A stretch of DNA of 64,000 bases, taken from the NCBI RefSeq assembly GCF_039537985.1, contig NZ_BAABBN010000004.1, positions 1,692,492 to 1,756,491 on the forward strand. The letters run 5' to 3'. How positions within the stretch are numbered: the first letter of the stretch is position 1; each line of letters starts with the position of its first letter. The position numbers and the translations under genes were made by a program. The DNA comes from Litoribacillus peritrichatus (lineage in GTDB: Bacteria > Pseudomonadota > Gammaproteobacteria > Pseudomonadales > Litoribrevibacteraceae). Positions 60,859 through 64,000 of the stretch are shown piece after piece. The notes below the pieces were generated by a model. The model saw only the letters and a list, made by a program, of their open reading frames with translations. It was not told the DNA's origin and made no database searches.

Positions 60859-60888
60859 TCTGAAGCTAACATACTAAAAGGAACTCCG

Positions 60889-61227
60889 ATGCCATACATT
60901 GAGCGAAGTGATTGCGGTAAAATTGTTGCATTACACTCTGAGTCTCACCATGATGGCGCGGAGTACCTCCCCTCAACACACCATGAAGTGATTGCCTTCT
61001 TAGACGCAGACTGCGACCAAAGCGAAGCCAGACAAGCCCTGAAAGACTCCGATGCAGAACTTGCCCGAGTCGCTGAAGACTTAATTCAGGTATTGGTTCA
61101 AAAGCAAGTCATCCTCTTCACAGACCTACCGGATGCCGTTCAGGAGAAGCTCGTCGCACGTCAAAAACTGCGATCTTTACTTTCTACAGAAGATACCTCT
61201 ATTCTCAGCGATGACGACATGATTTAG
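60889..61227 (+). CDS. Conserved hypothetical protein, last gene of the secretion operon
   Basis: A 112-residue acidic cytoplasmic protein with RSDCGKIVALHSES, HHEVIAFLDAD and the helical DSDAELARVAEDLIQVLVQKQVILFTDLPDAVQEKLVARQKLRSLL. It resembles small pseudomonad proteins sometimes mislabelled tryptophan-synthase-beta-like. No enzymatic motif is seen. AAGGAA precedes ATG 60889. Role unknown. Confidence 0.8.
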   Translation: MPYIERSDCGKIVALHSESHHDGAEYLPSTHHEVIAFLDADCDQSEARQALKDSDAELARVAEDLIQVLVQKQVILFTDLPDAVQEKLVARQKLRSLLSTEDTSILSDDDMI

Positions 61228-61252
61228 TCTTCAGACCATCTTAGAAAAATAC

Positions 61253-61286
61253 AAAAAAGGGAGCTTCGCGAGAAGCTCCCTTTTTT
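61253..61286. terminator. Bidirectional terminator between secretion operon and adhesin
   Basis: AAAAAAGGGAGCTT (61253-61266) pairs perfectly with AAGCTCCCTTTTTT (61273-61286), loop CGCGAG. It serves the rightward operon and the leftward adhesin gene. Confidence 0.92.
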
Positions 61287-61350
61287 AGTGATTAAAATTA
61301 ACTATATGGTGATTTAACTCGTAATAGAGCCAAATCACCAAAGTGGATTC

Positions 61351-64000
61351 TTACGAATCCACATCCAGATTGCCATCACTGATTAACTTGGTAATGATTG
61401 CACTATCATCACCATAAGTCGTCAGATCCACACCTTGCAAGGTAATCTTCTGAGTAACAGACCCTTTATCAGGACTCACCTCAACCACAGTATCATTGCC
61501 TTCCTTAGTGAAGTGCAGGAACTGATCGAGCGAGTTATTCTCTTCATCGATTAATAAATCGGACAAGTTAAGAACATCACCGCCAGAGCCGACCTGGAAA
61601 TCGGTAATCACATCCGATGCAACAGAGCCGACAGTGCCCTCGTCTCCAGACATCCAAGTGAACGTATCTGAACCATCACCACCGGACATATAATCGTTGC
61701 CCGAGTTACCAATAATGGTATCGTTCCCTGCTTGGCCAAAGATGTCATCGTCAACCAAAAGCCCAACCAATTCATTCGATGAATCATCACCGATCAATTG
61801 AGTGGCATCGGTTTCACTGCTCCGTAGATATCCGTCATCCAACGTCTCATAGGTTGCACCATTATCATCCGTGATTTCTGCCAAGAAACGATAACCGCCA
61901 CCCTGATCCCAATAAATGATCTCAATATCATGGGCACCTGCATCCGTAATATCAAAATACACATGATTCTGCTCCGGATCATATAAAGGGTTGTTCGGAT
62001 CGCCCTGAGGACTATCAGGGTTTCTTAATTGTGCCCCCTGATTACCGTTGTATTCTGCCACTGACTGACCATCAATTAAGATTTGATAACCATCATCAGC
62101 GGTAACCTGAATACCGTAAGTACCCTCAGTTAGATAAATTTTACCTTCCATATGTAACAAAGCATGCTCGTTATTACCAGGGTCGCGAGACAAAGATGAA
62201 GCATCGTCTTTCAGGAACTCTTGTAAATGGTTACTTCTGGCAAGATCACCTGAATTAGAATCAGAGCCATAATCCAATGTGGTTGCTGTAAAGGTAGCAT
62301 CTACAGACTGATTATTAATCACCGTACGCGCTTCACTGATGCTTTCAATGTTGTTATTACCAAATTCAACTCTGTTGAACCCATAATAATTCCCCTGAAG
62401 ACCTACCTGAGCGCTTCCTGCACTGCTTGCATCCAACAAAGTAACCGGAATGGTTAAGCTAGAATCGGCATTTGAGCCATCGCTATCTGTCGAAGTTGAT
62501 GTAACCTGCAAATCAAAGGCTCCAGCATTAGCAGGTAAAGTCATGGTTAAGCCATCCAATGAGCTAGTACCAAGATCGATAACCCAATTTGACCCAACCA
62601 ATGAACCTTCACTGAACTGAGTCCCTTCTGGGAACCCTGAAAGGGTTACCACCAAAGATTCAGAACCATCCAAGTCGACTAACGAAGAAGCAAGATTAAG
62701 CTCAACATCAACGGTTTCTATCGGAACATTTATTCCAGAAAGCTCTAGATCAGAAATAATCAACTGAGAGTCATACTGATTATCCCCCACATTCACGACT
62801 GCAAAACCTAAAGACAATGGCCCCGTTTCTGTCACCGTGTAGCTGTAAGTTGCGACACCTTGGTCATTGTCGTTCGTGCTTTCCAACACAACGGGCTGGC
62901 CATTAATAACCACAATCGCGTAATCATTAAACACAGTTGTATTAAAACCACCGGCTGACTCTGGATCAATGAAATCCCAGTTAAACGTTAATGTATCACC
63001 CACCTGCGCATAAAAAGTTTTTTGATAGAACGAACCATCAACGGCTTTCGTAGCGCTTGATGTCTCAGCCAACGAGTCCAATGTGCCTGAACTTAAACCT
63101 AGCCCAGACTCAATGTCAGCAGGAGAGGCTTCGTTATTATCGTCTTCACTATTTAACGTGATCGTACCATTCGTTATATCAACAACCCCGTTCTGTTCAT
63201 TGCCGTTATTTCCAGACAAATCCACCAACTCAACAACTTTACTTGGCCCGTATAGATTTGGTGCGTCTGCATCTGGCGCAACGTTGATCGTCACAGTTGA
63301 AGTGTTACTAGATAACCCTTCTTCGTCTTTCGCTGCGAATTCTAATGAAGTGTTTCCAGCCCAATGATCTGTTGGTTTGAAATACACAGTCAGCTGTTCA
63401 GAAACTGCCGAATAATCAATACCAACCTGAACCTCCTGAGTCATTGCAGAATCAAGATACAAAGTACCGTTTACAGGTAGTTCATTAAGACTGAAAGATT
63501 CAATAGAACCATCACTGTCATTTGCCACCAAAACAATCGAAACCAAATTGTCTTCAATTGAATTAATAACAGCATCATCGGTCGTCGGCGTGTACTGAAT
63601 TTCTATAGCCTGAGTAGCTGTCGCACCAGTATTACCTAAATTATCCACGATTTGTAACTGATAGCTAAAATCGGCACTTCGTGTATTTGCAGTATCGTCA
63701 TGAGTCCAAGAAGTACCAGTAACACTACTCACATTAACCCATGTAACTCCACCGTCCGTGCTTATTTGTAGTGTTTCATCAATCAGCAACACATTAGCCA
63801 AGCTACCACTTACAGTTAAGTTAGTATCAGTAGTCTTAAAGTCCCCTACAGTGCCCGTGTCATTACTTATTGATTCAATCGTAATCGTATTGGCTCCAAC
63901 GGTGGTGTCGATCTCGAAGCTGTCGATCGCCTGCGCCGCCGCATTGCCGTCCGCATCCGCGCCGTCGGCCGTGATGCTGTAGGTGCCATCGGTGCTCAGG
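61351..64000 (-). CDS. Large RTX/PA14 repeat adhesin, C-terminal part (cut by right edge)
   Basis: The leftward frame is open from the window edge to a stop at 61351, giving at least 883 residues of a secreted adhesin. From N to C: Ig-like repeat pieces (STDGTYSITADGADADGNAA, ISTDGGVTWVNVSS), cadherin-like segments (NSIEDNLVSIVLVANDSDG, DEEGLSSNTSTVTINV), a PA14 domain (about 62400-61815, VGLQGNYYGFN, VTADDGYQILIDGQSV, IIYWDQGGGYRFL), RTX calcium repeats (DIFGQAGNDTIIGNSGNDYMSGGDGSDTF) and a VCA0849-type secretion signal (VITDFQVGSGGDVLNLSDLL). It is the likely cargo of the adjacent type I system. GC jumps near 63895. Confidence 0.92.
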   Translation of the reverse strand, partial: LSTDGTYSITADGADADGNAAAQAIDSFEIDTTVGANTITIESISNDTGTVGDFKTTDTNLTVSGSLANVLLIDETLQISTDGGVTWVNVSSVTGTSWTHDDTANTRSADFSYQLQIVDNLGNTGATATQAIEIQYTPTTDDAVINSIEDNLVSIVLVANDSDGSIESFSLNELPVNGTLYLDSAMTQEVQVGIDYSAVSEQLTVYFKPTDHWAGNTSLEFAAKDEEGLSSNTSTVTINVAPDADAPNLYGPSKVVELVDLSGNNGNEQNGVVDITNGTITLNSEDDNNEASPADIESGLGLSSGTLDSLAETSSATKAVDGSFYQKTFYAQVGDTLTFNWDFIDPESAGGFNTTVFNDYAIVVINGQPVVLESTNDNDQGVATYSYTVTETGPLSLGFAVVNVGDNQYDSQLIISDLELSGINVPIETVDVELNLASSLVDLDGSESLVVTLSGFPEGTQFSEGSLVGSNWVIDLGTSSLDGLTMTLPANAGAFDLQVTSTSTDSDGSNADSSLTIPVTLLDASSAGSAQVGLQGNYYGFNRVEFGNNNIESISEARTVINNQSVDATFTATTLDYGSDSNSGDLARSNHLQEFLKDDASSLSRDPGNNEHALLHMEGKIYLTEGTYGIQVTADDGYQILIDGQSVAEYNGNQGAQLRNPDSPQGDPNNPLYDPEQNHVYFDITDAGAHDIEIIYWDQGGGYRFLAEITDDNGATYETLDDGYLRSSETDATQLIGDDSSNELVGLLVDDDIFGQAGNDTIIGNSGNDYMSGGDGSDTFTWMSGDEGTVGSVASDVITDFQVGSGGDVLNLSDLLIDEENNSLDQFLHFTKEGNDTVVEVSPDKGSVTQKITLQGVDLTTYGDDSAIITKLISDGNLDVDS

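Noticed and set aside
1..64000. CRISPR arrays, tRNA or rRNA genes, prophage or insertion sequences
   Set aside because: No regular repeat-spacer pattern, cloverleaf with CCA end, transposase or phage structural gene was seen; xerD is the housekeeping recombinase.

Overview
The window looks like the chromosome of a motile, aquatic gammaproteobacterium of moderate GC, in the Oceanospirillales/Pseudomonadales-Alteromonadales range. Supporting this are the rpsP-rimM-trmD-rplS operon beside ffh, xerD followed by dsbC, cmoA-cmoB, the sodium-motor protein MotY, class Ia nrdA-nrdB with its ferredoxin, and a gene order argG-motY-rnt-peroxiredoxin-grxD that, from memory, resembles Pseudomonas. No tRNA, rRNA, CRISPR array, prophage or IS element was seen.

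Layout. 1-5.7 kb: the 5' part of a gamma-glutamyltransferase gene, then a TetR-MFP-RND efflux operon read leftward. 5.7-11.2 kb: dsbC, xerD, rplS, trmD, rimM, rpsP and ffh, all leftward. 11.5-13.6 kb: a CcsA-type membrane protein and a CorB/CNNM-CBS protein. 13.8-18.3 kb: a compact three-gene operon of an unrecognised 810-residue soluble protein, a phosphatidylserine-decarboxylase relative and an Lgt-like membrane protein lacking the usual catalytic His. This is my best candidate for an undescribed system. 18.4-20.8 kb: TM2-like protein, SlyD, glutaredoxin, and a radical SAM protein with a near-perfect LexA box. 21-24 kb: HD-GYP, cyclic-nucleotide-binding and AI-2E transporter genes. 24-32 kb: metallo-hydrolase, cmoB, cmoA, an orphan histidine kinase, argG, motY, rnt. 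32-39.7 kb: 2-Cys peroxiredoxin, TonB, GrxD, lone HyuB, ArgD-type aminotransferase, lone FbpC-type ATPase, solute-binding protein. 40-42.4 kb: RstA/RstB-type two-component pair. 42.4-43.1 kb: a gene-free stretch with a probable small RNA and a pair of NrdR boxes. 43.1-47.2 kb: nrdA, nrdB, ferredoxin, ComFB-like protein. 47.4-55 kb: M61 peptidase, histidine kinase plus a receiver-DUF3369-GGDEF-EAL regulator, folE2, hisI. 55.3-64 kb: a LapBCE-type type I secretion operon with a pseudo-receiver LuxR regulator, facing the 3' end of a large RTX/PA14/Ig-repeat adhesin that runs off the right edge.

How it fits together. Several products make, break or may sense cyclic di-GMP (HD-GYP, degenerate-GGDEF/EAL regulator, ComFB-like protein), and the adhesin-secretion locus is the kind of surface system this messenger commonly controls. 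The two separate histidine kinases share an unusual transmitter, so the orphan one at 26.5-28.6 kb may also feed the EAL regulator. Starts were chosen by Shine-Dalgarno spacing where an upstream non-ATG codon would have lengthened the frame (MFP, xerD, trmD, rpsP, slyD, radical SAM, HD-GYP, cmoB, nrdB, folE2, hisI and others).
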